Shown here piece after piece: positions 18,582 to 26,951 of a stretch of DNA of 64,000 nucleotides. The stretch spans positions 1-64,000 of the forward strand of contig NZ_JASCIS010000007.1 of NCBI RefSeq assembly GCF_029968015.1. Reading direction: 5' to 3'. The translations under genes were made by a program, and so were the position numbers. Positions within the stretch are counted from its first letter, which is position 1, and each line of letters starts with the position of its first letter. The DNA is from Streptomyces luteolus. Its GTDB lineage: Bacteria > Actinomycetota > Actinomycetes > Streptomycetales > Streptomycetaceae. The notes under the pieces are model-generated. The model did no database searches, was not told the DNA's origin, and saw only the letters and a program-made list of their open reading frames with translations.

Positions 18582-19406
18582 GTGGCAGAGCTGCACACTC
18601 CGCGGTCCCTGATCGTCACGTACTACGGCGCGTACGGCCGTCGCACGCCCGGTCCCGTACCGGTGGCCGAACTCATCCGGCTGCTCGGCGCGGTCGGCGT
18701 CGACGCGCCGTCCGTGCGCTCCTCGGTGTCCCGGCTCAAGCGGCGCGGCCTCCTCGAACCGCAGCGCACGGCCGACGGCGCCGCCGGGTACGCCCTGTCC
18801 GCGGACGCGCGCCAGCTCCTGGACGACGGCGACCGGCGGATCTACCCGCGCGAGCAGCCGCGGGGCGGCGACGGCTGGGTGCTAGCGGTGTTCTCCGTAC
18901 CGGAGTCGGAGCGGCAGAAGCGGCATGTGCTGCGCTCCCGGCTCACCGGCCTCGGCTTCGGCACCGCCGCGCCCGGCGTGTGGATCGCCCCCGCCAGGCT
19001 CTACGAGGAGACCCGGCACACCCTGGAGCGGCTCCAACTCTCCGCGTACGTCGACCTGTTCCGCGGCGACCACCTCGGGTTCGCCGCGACGGCCGACGCG
19101 GTGGCGCGCTGGTGGGACCTCGCCGCCCTCGCCGAGCGGCACGAGCGGTTCCTCGCGGCGCACGAGCCGGTCCTGCACGCCTGGCAGTCGCGCGACGACA
19201 CCCCGCCGGAGGCGGCGTACCGCGACTATCTCCTGGCCCTGGACACCTGGCGCCACCTGCCGTACGTCGATCCGGGCCTGCCCGCGCCGCTGTTGCCGCC
19301 CCACTGGCCGGGCGAGCGGTCGGCGCGGGTCTTCGCGGCCCTGGACGCGCGGCTGCGGGAGGCCGGGGCCGCGTTCTGCAACGCGCCGGACAACGCGGGG
19401 AGTTGA
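18582..19406 (+). CDS. PaaX-family transcriptional regulator
   Basis: 274 residues. The N-terminal winged-helix PaaX domain (LIVTYYGAYGRRT..., VRSSVSRLKRRGLLE) is followed by the central PaaX domain (LAVFSVPESERQKRHVLRSR, GVWIAPARLYEET) and the C-terminal domain (YRDYLLALDTWRHLPYVDPGLP). PaaX proteins are repressors released by aryl-CoA thioesters such as phenylacetyl-CoA. It lies 34 bp after the CoA ligase in the same direction, so it is probably co-transcribed and senses that ligase's product. The GTG at 18582 is the only reasonable start. Its operator is probably the TGACTGTCGTCA dyad. Confidence 0.92.
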   Translation: MAELHTPRSLIVTYYGAYGRRTPGPVPVAELIRLLGAVGVDAPSVRSSVSRLKRRGLLEPQRTADGAAGYALSADARQLLDDGDRRIYPREQPRGGDGWVLAVFSVPESERQKRHVLRSRLTGLGFGTAAPGVWIAPARLYEETRHTLERLQLSAYVDLFRGDHLGFAATADAVARWWDLAALAERHERFLAAHEPVLHAWQSRDDTPPEAAYRDYLLALDTWRHLPYVDPGLPAPLLPPHWPGERSARVFAALDARLREAGAAFCNAPDNAGS

Positions 19407-19415
19407 GGCCCGCGC

Positions 19416-19502
19416 GGGGTGCGGCGCGGGCCTCCGGTCAGGGCGGGGTGCGGCGCGGGCCTCCGGTCAGGGCGGGGTGCGGCGCGGGCCTCCGGTCACG
19501 GC
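19416..19502. repeat. Three tandem 29-bp repeats with hairpin potential
   Basis: GGGGTGCGGCGCGGGCCTCC followed by GGTCAGGGC is repeated three times with a single change in the last unit. The first copy, with preceding bases, forms GGCCCGCGC...GCGCGGGCC. It lies between the convergent paaX-like and lipoprotein genes, so it probably acts as a duplicated two-way terminator. Confidence 0.85.
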
Positions 19503-19506
19503 GGGG

Positions 19507-20163
19507 TCAGCCGGCGACCTTCCACACCAGCGGCTTCTGGCCCTCGATGTCGCCGCCCCAGCGCACGTACAGCGGCTTGCCCTCGGGCGCGACGAAGATG
19601 TCGCAGGGCCGGTCGGTGGTGCCCTTCTTGAACTTGCCGGACGGGACGTCCGGGTCCACGCCGGGGCACTTGGCGAAGTCGTCGAGCATGTTGATGCCCT
19701 GGGCCGGCTGGTTGGGGCCGACGAGCGCGTCGTCCTCGTTGCCCCAGGTCGGGATCCACGGCTCGGCGCCGCCCTTCGAGGTGAAGGACATCGTGACGTA
19801 GTACGGGACCATGCCCTCGGTCTCGACGCCCTTCAGGTCGAAGCCCTTGAAGTCGTCCCAGGAGCCCTTGACGGTCTTCTCCGGCTTGATCTCCAGCTTC
19901 GTCGACTCGCCGTCGTCCTCGAACGTCGCCTCGGCGGACTCGCTCGGGTCCATCGCCTGGGCGAGCCCCTCGTCCTCGGCGGCGCCCGCGTCACCGGCAC
20001 CGCCCGCGCCGCCCGTCGTGCCCTCGCCGGTGGTGGACTCGGAGGACTCGTTCGACGGGGTGGTGGGCGCGCCCATCGGGTCCTCGTCGTTGTTGCACGC
20101 GGTCAGAGCGAGCGTCAGGACGGCCGCCGCCGCGATCGCCCGGGCGGTGGTGTTCGTACGCAT
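19507..20163 (-). CDS. Secreted lipoprotein of unknown function
   Basis: 218 residues. The signal peptide has a lipobox LTAC (Cys23), so the protein is lipidated and anchored outside the membrane. An acidic Ser/Thr/Gly linker (about 24-75) precedes a compact domain with strands such as KTVKGSWDDFKGFDLKG and PYYVTMSFTSKGG, and a Cys pair in KCPGVDPDVP...DRPCDIFVA. It resembles conserved Streptomyces lipoproteins of unknown role. It is single, between convergent paaX and the monooxygenase gene, and does not obviously belong to the pathway. Confidence 0.88.
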   Translation of the reverse strand: MRTNTTARAIAAAAVLTLALTACNNDEDPMGAPTTPSNESSESTTGEGTTGGAGGAGDAGAAEDEGLAQAMDPSESAEATFEDDGESTKLEIKPEKTVKGSWDDFKGFDLKGVETEGMVPYYVTMSFTSKGGAEPWIPTWGNEDDALVGPNQPAQGINMLDDFAKCPGVDPDVPSGKFKKGTTDRPCDIFVAPEGKPLYVRWGGDIEGQKPLVWKVAG

Positions 20164-20262
20164 ACGACTGTTCCCCCATGATTGTTGTGCTCATTGCAAA
20201 ATAGCCAGACGACTGTAACGCGCCTGGCGGCGAGGGCAGTCAGGGGGGTTCGGCCGCCGCGT

Positions 20263-22539
20263 TCAGTCCAGGGTGAGCCGTGGCTTCGGACCGTCCGTGC
20301 GGCCGGTCTGGGGGCGGCGGCTGCCCGCGCGGTACTGCGCCGGCCACTGGACGCCCGGCCCCGTGTAGCCCTGTTCGGCGGCGGCGTGCAGGGTCCAGTG
20401 CGGGTCGTAGAGGTGCGGCCGGGCGAGGGCGCACAGGTCCGTACGGCCCGCCAGGATCAGGGAGTTGACGTCGTCCCAGGACGAGATCGCCCCGACCGCG
20501 ATCACCGGGATACCGGCCTCGCCGCGGATCCGGTCGGCGTACGGGGTCTGGTACGAGCGGCCGTACGCGGGCTGCTCGTCGGCGACGACCTGGCCGGTCG
20601 AGACGTCCACCGCGTCGGCGCCGTGGGCGGCGAAGGCGCGGGCGACCGCCACGGCGTCCTCGGCGGTGGTGCCGCCCTCGGCCCAGTCGGTGGCGGAGAT
20701 CCGGACGGTCATGGGCCGCTCGTCCGGCCACACCTCCCTTACGGCGTCGAAGACTTCGAGGGGGAAGCGCAGCCGGTTCTCCAGGGAGCCGCCGTAGGCG
20801 TCGGTGCGCCGGTTGGTGAGCGGGGAGAGGAAGCCGGAGAGCAGGTAGCCGTGGGCGCAGTGGAGTTCGAGGAGATCGAAGCCCGCCTCCGCCGCGTACC
20901 GGGCCGCCTGCGTGAACTCCTCGCGGATCAGGGGCAGTTCGGCGGTGGTCAGCTCGCGCGGGACCTGGTTGACGCCCGGGCGGTACGGGAGCGGGGACGG
21001 GGCGACCAGGGGCCAGTTGCCCTCGTCGAGGGGGTCGTCGATGCCCTCCCACATCAGTTTGGTGGAGCCCTTGCGGCCGCTGTGGCCGAGCTGCAGGCCG
21101 ATGGCGGTGCCGGGCGCCCGGTCGTGCGCGAAGTCGGTGATCCGGCGCCAGGCGTCGGCCTGTTCGGCGTTCCACAGTCCGGCGCAGCCCGGCGTGATCC
21201 GTCCCTCGGGGCTGACGCACACCATCTCGGTCATGACGAGTCCGGCGCCGCCGAGTGCGCGGGCGCCGAGGTGGACGAGGTGGAAGTCGCCGGGCACGCC
21301 GTCCACGGCGGAGTACATGTCCATCGGCGAGACGACGACGCGGTTGCGCAGCTCCAGCTCGCGCAGCCGCAGCGGCGTGAACATGGGCGGCGTTCCGGGC
21401 GGGCAGCCGAACTCGTCCTCCACCTTGCGCGTGAACTCCGGGTCGCGCAGCCGCAGGTTGTCGTGCGTGACCCGGCGGCTGCGGGTCAGCAGGTTGAAGG
21501 CGAACTGCCGCGGCGGCTGCTCGACGTACCGGCCGATCTCCTCGAACCACTCCAGGCTCGCGCGGGCAGCGCGCTGCGTGGAGGCGACCACGGGGCGCCG
21601 CTCGGCCTCGTACGCGGCGAGGGCCTCGGGCAGCGTGGGCTGTTCCTCGACGCAGGCGGCGAGGGCGAGCGCGTCCTCGACGGCGAGCTTGGTGCCGGAG
21701 CCGATGGAGAAGTGCGCGGTGTGGGCCGCGTCCCCGATGAGCACGCGATTGCCGTACGACCAGCGCTCGTTGACGACCGTACGGAAGGTGGTCCAGGTGG
21801 AGTTGTTGGAGCGCAGGGGGCGGCCTTCGAGGGCGTCGGCGAAGAACTTCGCGCACCGTTCGACGGACTCCGCCTCCCCGAGCCCCTCGAATCCGGCGGC
21901 CCGCCAGACCTCTTCGCGCATCTCGACGATGACGGTGGAGGATTCCGGCTCGTACGGGTACCCGTGCAGCTGCATCACGCCGTGCTCGGTCTCGGCGATC
22001 TCGAAGCGGAAGGCGTCGAAGGCGAAGTCGGCGGCCAGCCAGATGTACCGGCAGCGGTGCTCCTCGATCCGCGGGCGGAACACCTCGGCGTGTGCCGTAC
22101 GGGTCGCGCTGTGCACGCCGTCGGCGGCGATGACCAGGTCGTACGCGCTGCTCAGGGTTTCCGCGGGCGGGGCCTCGGTGGAGAAGCGGAGCTCGACGCC
22201 GAGTTCGCGGCAGCGGGCGTGCAGGAGTTGGAGGAGGCGGCGGCGGCCGAGTGCGGCGAAGCCGTGGCCGCCGGAGGTGTGGTGCCTGCCCCGGTGCACG
22301 ATGTCGATGTCGTCCCAGCGGACGAACTCGGCCTGCAGCGCGGCGTAGACGGCCGGGTCGGCGTGTTCGATGCCGCCGAGGGTCTCGTCGGAGAGGACGA
22401 CGCCGAAGCCGAAGGTGTCGTCGGGCGCGTTCCGCTCCCACAGGGTGATCTCGCGGGCCGGGTCGAGGCGTTTGAGCAACGCCGCCGCGTAGAGCCCGCC
22501 GGGTCCGCCACCGATGACGGCGACACGCAGAGCCGCCAT
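20263..22539 (-). CDS. Bifunctional flavin monooxygenase/old-yellow-enzyme fusion (aminobenzoyl-CoA or salicylyl-CoA type)
   Basis: 758 residues. The N-terminal half (about 1-375) is a class A FAD monooxygenase with [18 protein letters not shown] and [20 protein letters not shown]. The C-terminal half (about 390-745) is an old-yellow-enzyme FMN reductase with [39 protein letters not shown] and [12 protein letters not shown]. This fusion is the 2-aminobenzoyl-CoA monooxygenase/reductase family, also annotated as salicylyl-CoA 5-hydroxylase/oxidoreductase, which hydroxylates and then reduces the CoA-activated ring. It lies 2 bp after the enoyl-CoA hydratase stop in the same transcript and is the key dearomatising enzyme of the cluster. 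Confidence 0.93.
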   Translation of the reverse strand: MAALRVAVIGGGPGGLYAAALLKRLDPAREITLWERNAPDDTFGFGVVLSDETLGGIEHADPAVYAALQAEFVRWDDIDIVHRGRHHTSGGHGFAALGRRRLLQLLHARCRELGVELRFSTEAPPAETLSSAYDLVIAADGVHSATRTAHAEVFRPRIEEHRCRYIWLAADFAFDAFRFEIAETEHGVMQLHGYPYEPESSTVIVEMREEVWRAAGFEGLGEAESVERCAKFFADALEGRPLRSNNSTWTTFRTVVNERWSYGNRVLIGDAAHTAHFSIGSGTKLAVEDALALAACVEEQPTLPEALAAYEAERRPVVASTQRAARASLEWFEEIGRYVEQPPRQFAFNLLTRSRRVTHDNLRLRDPEFTRKVEDEFGCPPGTPPMFTPLRLRELELRNRVVVSPMDMYSAVDGVPGDFHLVHLGARALGGAGLVMTEMVCVSPEGRITPGCAGLWNAEQADAWRRITDFAHDRAPGTAIGLQLGHSGRKGSTKLMWEGIDDPLDEGNWPLVAPSPLPYRPGVNQVPRELTTAELPLIREEFTQAARYAAEAGFDLLELHCAHGYLLSGFLSPLTNRRTDAYGGSLENRLRFPLEVFDAVREVWPDERPMTVRISATDWAEGGTTAEDAVAVARAFAAHGADAVDVSTGQVVADEQPAYGRSYQTPYADRIRGEAGIPVIAVGAISSWDDVNSLILAGRTDLCALARPHLYDPHWTLHAAAEQGYTGPGVQWPAQYRAGSRRPQTGRTDGPKPRLTLD

Positions 22540-22541
22540 GG

Positions 22542-23372
22542 TCAGCGCCCCTGCCACTTGGGGGCGCGCTTCGCGGTGAACGCCGCGTGGAACTCGGCGT
22601 AGTCCGCGCCGTTCATCAGATGCGCCTGGGTGGCCGCGTCCATCTCGACGGCGGCGGCGAGCGGCATGTCGAGCTCGGCGGTGAGCAGCGCCTTGGTCTG
22701 CGCGTACGCGAGGGCGGGGCCTTCGGCGAGGTGGTGGGCGAGTTCCTGGGCGCGTGCGTCGACGTGGCCCTCCTCGGTCAACTCGCTGATGAGGCCGATG
22801 CGTTCGGCCTCGGCGGCGCGCACGGTGTCGCCGAGCATGAGGAGGCGCGTGGCGTGGCCGAGACCGACGACGCGGGGCAGCAGATACGCGGCGCCCATGT
22901 CGCCGCCGGAGAGGCCGACGCGGGTGAAGAGGAACGCGAAGCGGGCCGTGGGGTCGGCGATGCGGAAGTCGGAGGCGAGCGCGAGCACGGCCCCGGCTCC
23001 GGCGGCGACCCCGTGCAGGGAGGCGACCACCGGGAAGGGGCACTCGCGCAGGGCGCGGACGACCTGGCCGGTCATGCGGTTGAAGTCGAGGAGCTGGGAG
23101 GTGTCCATGGCGAGGGTGGCGCCGATGATCTCGTCGACGTCACCGCCGGAGCAGAAGCCGCGCCCCTGACCGGCGAGCACGAGGGCGCGCACGGACTTCT
23201 CCCGGGAGAGTTCGGCGAGCAGATCGCGCAGGTCGGCGTAGGCGCCGAAGGTGAGCGCGTTGAGTCTGTCGGGGCGGGCCAGGGTGATGGTGGCGACGCC
23301 GCTGTCGTCCGTGGTGAGGCGGATGTGCTGCCACTCGGGGGTGCGTGCTGCGGATCCGGTGAAGGGACTCAT
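22542..23372 (-). CDS. Enoyl-CoA hydratase/isomerase-family protein
   Basis: 276 residues with the crotonase fold: [33 protein letters not shown] (oxyanion-hole strand), [20 protein letters not shown] and [19 protein letters not shown]. The ATG giving MSPFTGS has GGAGG 9 bases upstream. First gene of the leftward transcript, with the monooxygenase fusion next; its promoter carries the TGACTGTCGTCA operator. It probably acts on the alicyclic CoA ester after ring reduction, by hydration or ring opening; the exact step is not deducible. Confidence 0.92.
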   Translation of the reverse strand: MSPFTGSAARTPEWQHIRLTTDDSGVATITLARPDRLNALTFGAYADLRDLLAELSREKSVRALVLAGQGRGFCSGGDVDEIIGATLAMDTSQLLDFNRMTGQVVRALRECPFPVVASLHGVAAGAGAVLALASDFRIADPTARFAFLFTRVGLSGGDMGAAYLLPRVVGLGHATRLLMLGDTVRAAEAERIGLISELTEEGHVDARAQELAHHLAEGPALAYAQTKALLTAELDMPLAAAVEMDAATQAHLMNGADYAEFHAAFTAKRAPKWQGR

Positions 23373-23480
23373 CGTGCGCGGCCTCCTTCGGCCGTCGTGG
23401 GTCACCGTCGCCGGTCAACCGTCGGCCGTCGTCGTCGGTCGGGAGCCTTGCAAGCCTGCACCGAAGTTATCACTCATACG

Positions 23481-23492
23481 TGACTGTCGTCA
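23481..23492. promoter_or_regulatory. Operator TGACTGTCGTCA upstream of the enoyl-CoA hydratase gene
   Basis: Second exact copy of the 12-bp dyad found at 16863. On the leftward strand GATAACT follows at the same offset as in the first copy, with (G/C)GTGAC 17 bases before it, so operator and promoter geometry are conserved. This places both catabolic transcripts under one regulator, probably the PaaX-like protein. Confidence 0.7.
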
Positions 23493-23530
23493 CGAGTGCG
23501 CGATAGGCCGCTGCTGAAAGTCCCTTGGCC

Positions 23531-23560
23531 TGCGGGGCTCCGGACCTGCGGAGCCCCGCA
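23531..23560. other. 12-bp perfect hairpin in the leader region of the ATPase gene
   Basis: TGCGGGGCTCCG, loop GACCTG, then the exact complement. It lies about 80 bases upstream of the RsbW-like gene and 40 bases outside the hydratase promoter. It could stop read-through between the divergent units or act as an attenuator; no U-tract or alternative fold is visible. Confidence 0.6.
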
Positions 23561-23643
23561 CAACGCCTCTACAGGTGTCCGCTTACCATTCATACGGTTG
23601 AAAGCAGGACGACCCGCCTGCCTGCAGCACGAACGGAACCGCC

Positions 23644-24078
23644 TTGCACCAGCCACTCGCCCCGCCCGCCCCCTCGTGGCGGATATCGCTTCCGCACACC
23701 ACGGCGGCCGTACCCGTGGCCCGCGCTCTGGTCCGTACCGCCCTGCACGAGCTGGACGACCCCGCCGACTGCGACACCGCCGAGCTCCTCACGGCCGAGC
23801 TGGTCGCCAACGCCGTCGAGCACACGGTGGGGCTGCGCCCGATCGAGCTGGTCGTGGAGCTGCTGCCGACCGGCTGCCAGGTCGAGGTCCACGACTCGGA
23901 CCCGCGCCCACCCGGCAACCTGGACCGCGCCGCGCCGCTCGAGGAGCCGGACCCGTGGCAGGAGCACGGCCGCGGCCTGCTCCTGATCCGCGCCCTGAGC
24001 CAGGACTGCGGCCACCGCACGACGACCTCGGGCAAGGCGGTGTGGTTCACGCTCGGGGCAGGCGGCCGGGGCCACTGA
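23644..24078 (+). CDS. RsbW-like ATP-binding protein (HATPase_c)
   Basis: 144 residues. A single GHKL ATPase domain has the N box ELLTAELVANAVEHT, the G1 region VEVHDSDPRPPG and the G2 motif EEPDPWQEHGRGLLLIRALS. Streptomyces encode dozens of these stand-alone anti-sigma-factor-kinase-like proteins; most partners are unknown. The best start is a TTG at 23644 with GGAAC before it, and no earlier start exists in frame. No anti-sigma antagonist or sigma factor lies next to it. Confidence 0.85.
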   Translation: MHQPLAPPAPSWRISLPHTTAAVPVARALVRTALHELDDPADCDTAELLTAELVANAVEHTVGLRPIELVVELLPTGCQVEVHDSDPRPPGNLDRAAPLEEPDPWQEHGRGLLLIRALSQDCGHRTTTSGKAVWFTLGAGGRGH

Positions 24079-24152
24079 GCGACGCGCCCCCGTGCGCGCC
24101 CCTGTACGTACCCCGTACGCCCCCGTACGCACCCGTACGCACCCCGTGCGCG

Positions 24153-25151
24153 TCAGACCAGCGTCGCGACCATCACGGCCTTGATCGTGTGCAGCCGGTT
24201 CTCCGCCTCGTCGAAGACGACCGAGTGCTCCGACTCGAAGACCTCGTCGGTGACCTCCAGGGCGCTGAGGCCGTGACTCTCGTAGATGTCCTGGCCGACC
24301 TTCGTACCCAGGTCGTGGAAGGCCGGGAGGCAGTGCAGGAACTTCACGTCCGCGTTGCCGGTGGCGCGCAGCACGTCCATTGTGACCGCGTACGGACCGA
24401 GCGCCTTGATCCGCTCGTCCCAGACGTCCTTCGGCTCCCCCATGGAGACCCACACGTCGGTGGCGACGAAGTCCGCCCCGCGCACGCCCTCCGCGACGTC
24501 CTCGGTCAGCGTGACCGTGGCGCCGCTGACCTCGGCGAGCGCCTTCGCCCGCGTGACGATCTCCGCGGCCTGCCAGTACGCCTCGGGCGCGACGATCCGT
24601 ACGTCCATGCCCAGCAGGGCGCCGGTGATCAGGTACGAGTTGCCCATGTTGAAGCGGGCGTCGCCGAGGTAGGCGAAGACCAACTGGTCGATCGGCTTGC
24701 CGCTGTGCTCGGTCATCGTGAGGACGTCGGCGAGCATCTGCGTCGGGTGCCAGTCGTCGGTGAGGCCGTTCCACACCGGGACGCCGGAGAACTCGGCGAG
24801 CTCCTCGACGGCCGCCTGCCGGTCACCGCGGTACTCGATGCCGTCGAACATCCGGCCGAGGACCCGCGCGGTGTCCTTCACGGACTCCTTGTGCCCGATC
24901 TGCGAGCCGGAGGGGTCGAGATACGTGGTGGAGGCGCCCTGGTCTGCGGCGGCGACCTCGAAGGCGCAGCGCGTCCGCGTGGAGGTCTTCTCGAAGATCA
25001 GCGCGATGTTCTTACCCTTGAGCCGCTGCTCCTCGGTCCCGGCCTCCTTGGCCGCCTTCAGCTCCGCCGCGAGGCCGACCAGGGCACGGAACTCCTCGGC
25101 GGTGAAGTCCAGCTCCTTGAGGAAGGGGCGGCCGGTGAGTACGGGGGCCAT
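24153..25151 (-). CDS. arcB: Ornithine carbamoyltransferase (probably catabolic)
   Basis: 332 residues. The carbamoyl-phosphate loop [13 protein letters not shown], the ornithine-side motif near [17 protein letters not shown] and the catalytic HCLPAF are all present. The enzyme interconverts citrulline plus phosphate with ornithine plus carbamoyl phosphate in the cytosol. It lies 110 bp after the arginine deiminase gene in the same direction, which supports a catabolic role, although an AT-rich element between them suggests its own promoter. The length is normal. No carbamate kinase or arginine/ornithine antiporter gene is adjacent. Confidence 0.93.
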   Translation of the reverse strand: MAPVLTGRPFLKELDFTAEEFRALVGLAAELKAAKEAGTEEQRLKGKNIALIFEKTSTRTRCAFEVAAADQGASTTYLDPSGSQIGHKESVKDTARVLGRMFDGIEYRGDRQAAVEELAEFSGVPVWNGLTDDWHPTQMLADVLTMTEHSGKPIDQLVFAYLGDARFNMGNSYLITGALLGMDVRIVAPEAYWQAAEIVTRAKALAEVSGATVTLTEDVAEGVRGADFVATDVWVSMGEPKDVWDERIKALGPYAVTMDVLRATGNADVKFLHCLPAFHDLGTKVGQDIYESHGLSALEVTDEVFESEHSVVFDEAENRLHTIKAVMVATLV

Positions 25152-25202
25152 GAGCGCTCCTGACGGGACGGGGACGGAACTCTGATCTCGGAACGCTGGA
25201 AG

Positions 25203-25232
25203 TCTATACGACCATCAACATTTTTATACAGG
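25203..25232 (-). promoter_or_regulatory. AT-rich promoter/ARG-box-like element before arcB
   Basis: In otherwise very GC-rich DNA, the leftward strand carries TGTATAAAAATGTTGAT followed by TATAGACT. The TATAAAAAT core recalls bacterial ARG boxes bound by ArgR, and TATAGA suits a -10 box. The match to a Streptomyces ARG box is only partial, so the assignment is tentative. Confidence 0.35.
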
Positions 25233-25261
25233 CGGCCTGTGGTCTCAGAGGGAGACGCCCC

Positions 25262-26494
25262 CTAGACCGCCTCCCGCTCCACCGGGCAGCTCATGCAGCG
25301 CGGGCCGCCCCTCCCCCGGCCCAGCTCGCTGCCCCGGATCTCGATGACCTCGATGCCCTCCTTGCGGAGATGCGTGTTGGTCGTCGCGTTCCGTTCGTAC
25401 GCCACGACCACGCCCGGCTCGACCGCGAGCACGTTGCAGCCGTCGTCCCACTGCTCCCGCTCGGCGGCGTGCACGTCCTGCACGGCCGTGAGGACCCGGA
25501 TGCCGTCCAGGCCGAGGGCGGCCGCGATGGCGTGGTGCATGTGCTCCGGCGGATGGTCGGTGACCTTCAACTCCCGGTCCCCGTCGCCCGGTTCGATGGT
25601 GTACGAGCGGAGCATGCCGAGCCCGGCGTACTGCGTGAACGTGTCGCCGTCGACCATCGTCATCACCGTGTCCAGGTGCATGAACGCCCGGCGCTTCGGC
25701 ATGTCGAGGGCGACGATCGTGGTGGCGCTGCCCGCCGCGAACAGCTTGTGCGCCAGCATCTCCACGGCCTGCGGCGTGGTCCGCTCACTCATCCCGATCA
25801 GCACCGCGCCCCGCCCGATGACCAGGACGTCCCCGCCCTCGATCGTCGACGGGTAGTCGCTCTGCCCCTCGGACCAGTGGTGGAAGGCGCCTGCCTCGGG
25901 GCTCGTGAACAGCGGGTGGTGCCGGTAGATCGCCTCGAAGTGCACGGTCTCGCGCTGCCGCGCCGGCCAGCGCATCGCGTTGATCGACACCCCGTCGTAG
26001 ATCCACGCCGAGGTGTCGCGGGTGAAGAGGTGGTTGGGCAGCGGCTTGAGGAGGAAGTCGTCCAGGTCCATGGCGTGGAACCGCACCGAGGTCGGCTCCG
26101 CGTTGCGCTCCAGGAACTCCCGCTTCGTCATCCCGCCGATCAGCGCCTCCTCCAGATCGGGCAGCGCCATGGCCTCGAAGGCCGCCCGCAGCGGGTCCGT
26201 GGCCAGCGGCCCGTACTCCTTCTCCTCGAAGACCCGGTCCAGTACGAGGGACTTGGCGGCCGGCACCTCAAGCGTCTCGCGCAGCAGATCGCCGAAGAGG
26301 TGCACCTCGACGCCGCGTTCACGCAGCACGTCCGCGAAGCCGTCGTGCTCCTGCCGGGCCCGGCGCACCCACAACACATCGTCGAAGAGCAGGGCGTCCT
26401 TGTTGCTCGGGGTGAGGCGCTTCAGCTCCAGATCCGGCCGGTGCAGGATGACGCGGCGCAGCCGGCCGGTCTCGGAGTCGACATGGAATCCCAT
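25262..26494 (-). CDS. arcA: Arginine deiminase
   Basis: 410 residues. The pentein fold of arginine deiminases shows as [57 protein letters not shown] and the C-terminal catalytic cysteine in [13 protein letters not shown]. It hydrolyses arginine to citrulline and ammonia. Paired with the carbamoyltransferase downstream it forms the core of the ADI pathway. The ATG giving MGFHVDSE is preferred over a GTG 33 bases upstream. Typical full length with all catalytic motifs. Confidence 0.95.
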   Translation of the reverse strand: MGFHVDSETGRLRRVILHRPDLELKRLTPSNKDALLFDDVLWVRRARQEHDGFADVLRERGVEVHLFGDLLRETLEVPAAKSLVLDRVFEEKEYGPLATDPLRAAFEAMALPDLEEALIGGMTKREFLERNAEPTSVRFHAMDLDDFLLKPLPNHLFTRDTSAWIYDGVSINAMRWPARQRETVHFEAIYRHHPLFTSPEAGAFHHWSEGQSDYPSTIEGGDVLVIGRGAVLIGMSERTTPQAVEMLAHKLFAAGSATTIVALDMPKRRAFMHLDTVMTMVDGDTFTQYAGLGMLRSYTIEPGDGDRELKVTDHPPEHMHHAIAAALGLDGIRVLTAVQDVHAAEREQWDDGCNVLAVEPGVVVAYERNATTNTHLRKEGIEVIEIRGSELGRGRGGPRCMSCPVEREAV

Positions 26495-26951
26495 GCGCCT
26501 ATCCTGGCCCGCCGCTGCCCGCTTCACCCGTCCGCGCCGGGTTGATCCGCGCGACGGCGCGGGCCGGGTGGGTGGAGGCGTTCTTCTCCCCTCCCCGCCC
26601 CTTCCCGAAAGTCCTCAGCGGACGGCTCCGGGTGCTGCGCCCCCGCGCCCCCGCCCGGGGCTGCCGCCCCTGGACCCCGCATCGGGGGCCAGCCCCCGGA
26701 CCCCCTCCCCCAAGCTCTCGGCTTCGCTCGAGCAGGGGGGACCCCCATCTCAAACGCCGGAGGGGCTGAATCACGTGCCCCTTCAGGGGCGCGGGGAACT
26801 GCGCGACCAGCCACGACGGCGGGCAAGCCGAACGACGGCCGCGAAGTCGGGGCCCGGGGCGGAGCCCCGAGGCTGCGGCCCGGGGGACCGGGGCGGAGCC
26901 CCGAGGCTGCGGCCCGGGGACCGGGGCGGAGCCCCGAAGCTGTGGCGGGCG
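26495..26951. other. Intergenic stretch built of repeats, no gene
   Basis: Between arcA and the secDF stop. It contains a CCCCTCCCCGCCCCTTCCCG box, 86-bp repeat copy 2 (26684-26769), the motif AGGGGCGCGGGGAACTGCGC (about 26784) that also follows copy 3, and two near-identical GGACCGGGGCGGAGCCCCGA units (about 26887-26940) that form hairpins. No open frame here has independent support. Confidence 0.7.
26684..26769 (+). repeat. 86-bp intergenic repeat, copy 2
   Basis: Identical by eye to the copies at 15027 and 50575. It is followed at about 26784-26830 by GGGGCGCGGGGAACTGCGCG and ACCAGCCACGACGGCG, which also follow copy 3, so copies 2 and 3 share a longer composite unit than copy 1. Confidence 0.9.

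Noticed and set aside
19416..19502. 29-bp repeats considered as a CRISPR
   Set aside because: Repeats are contiguous with no unique spacers between them, and no cas genes are present.
20182..22602. Long plus-strand frame opposite the monooxygenase fusion
   Set aside because: Shadow frame; the minus-strand frame has complete FAD and OYE motifs and correct codon bias.
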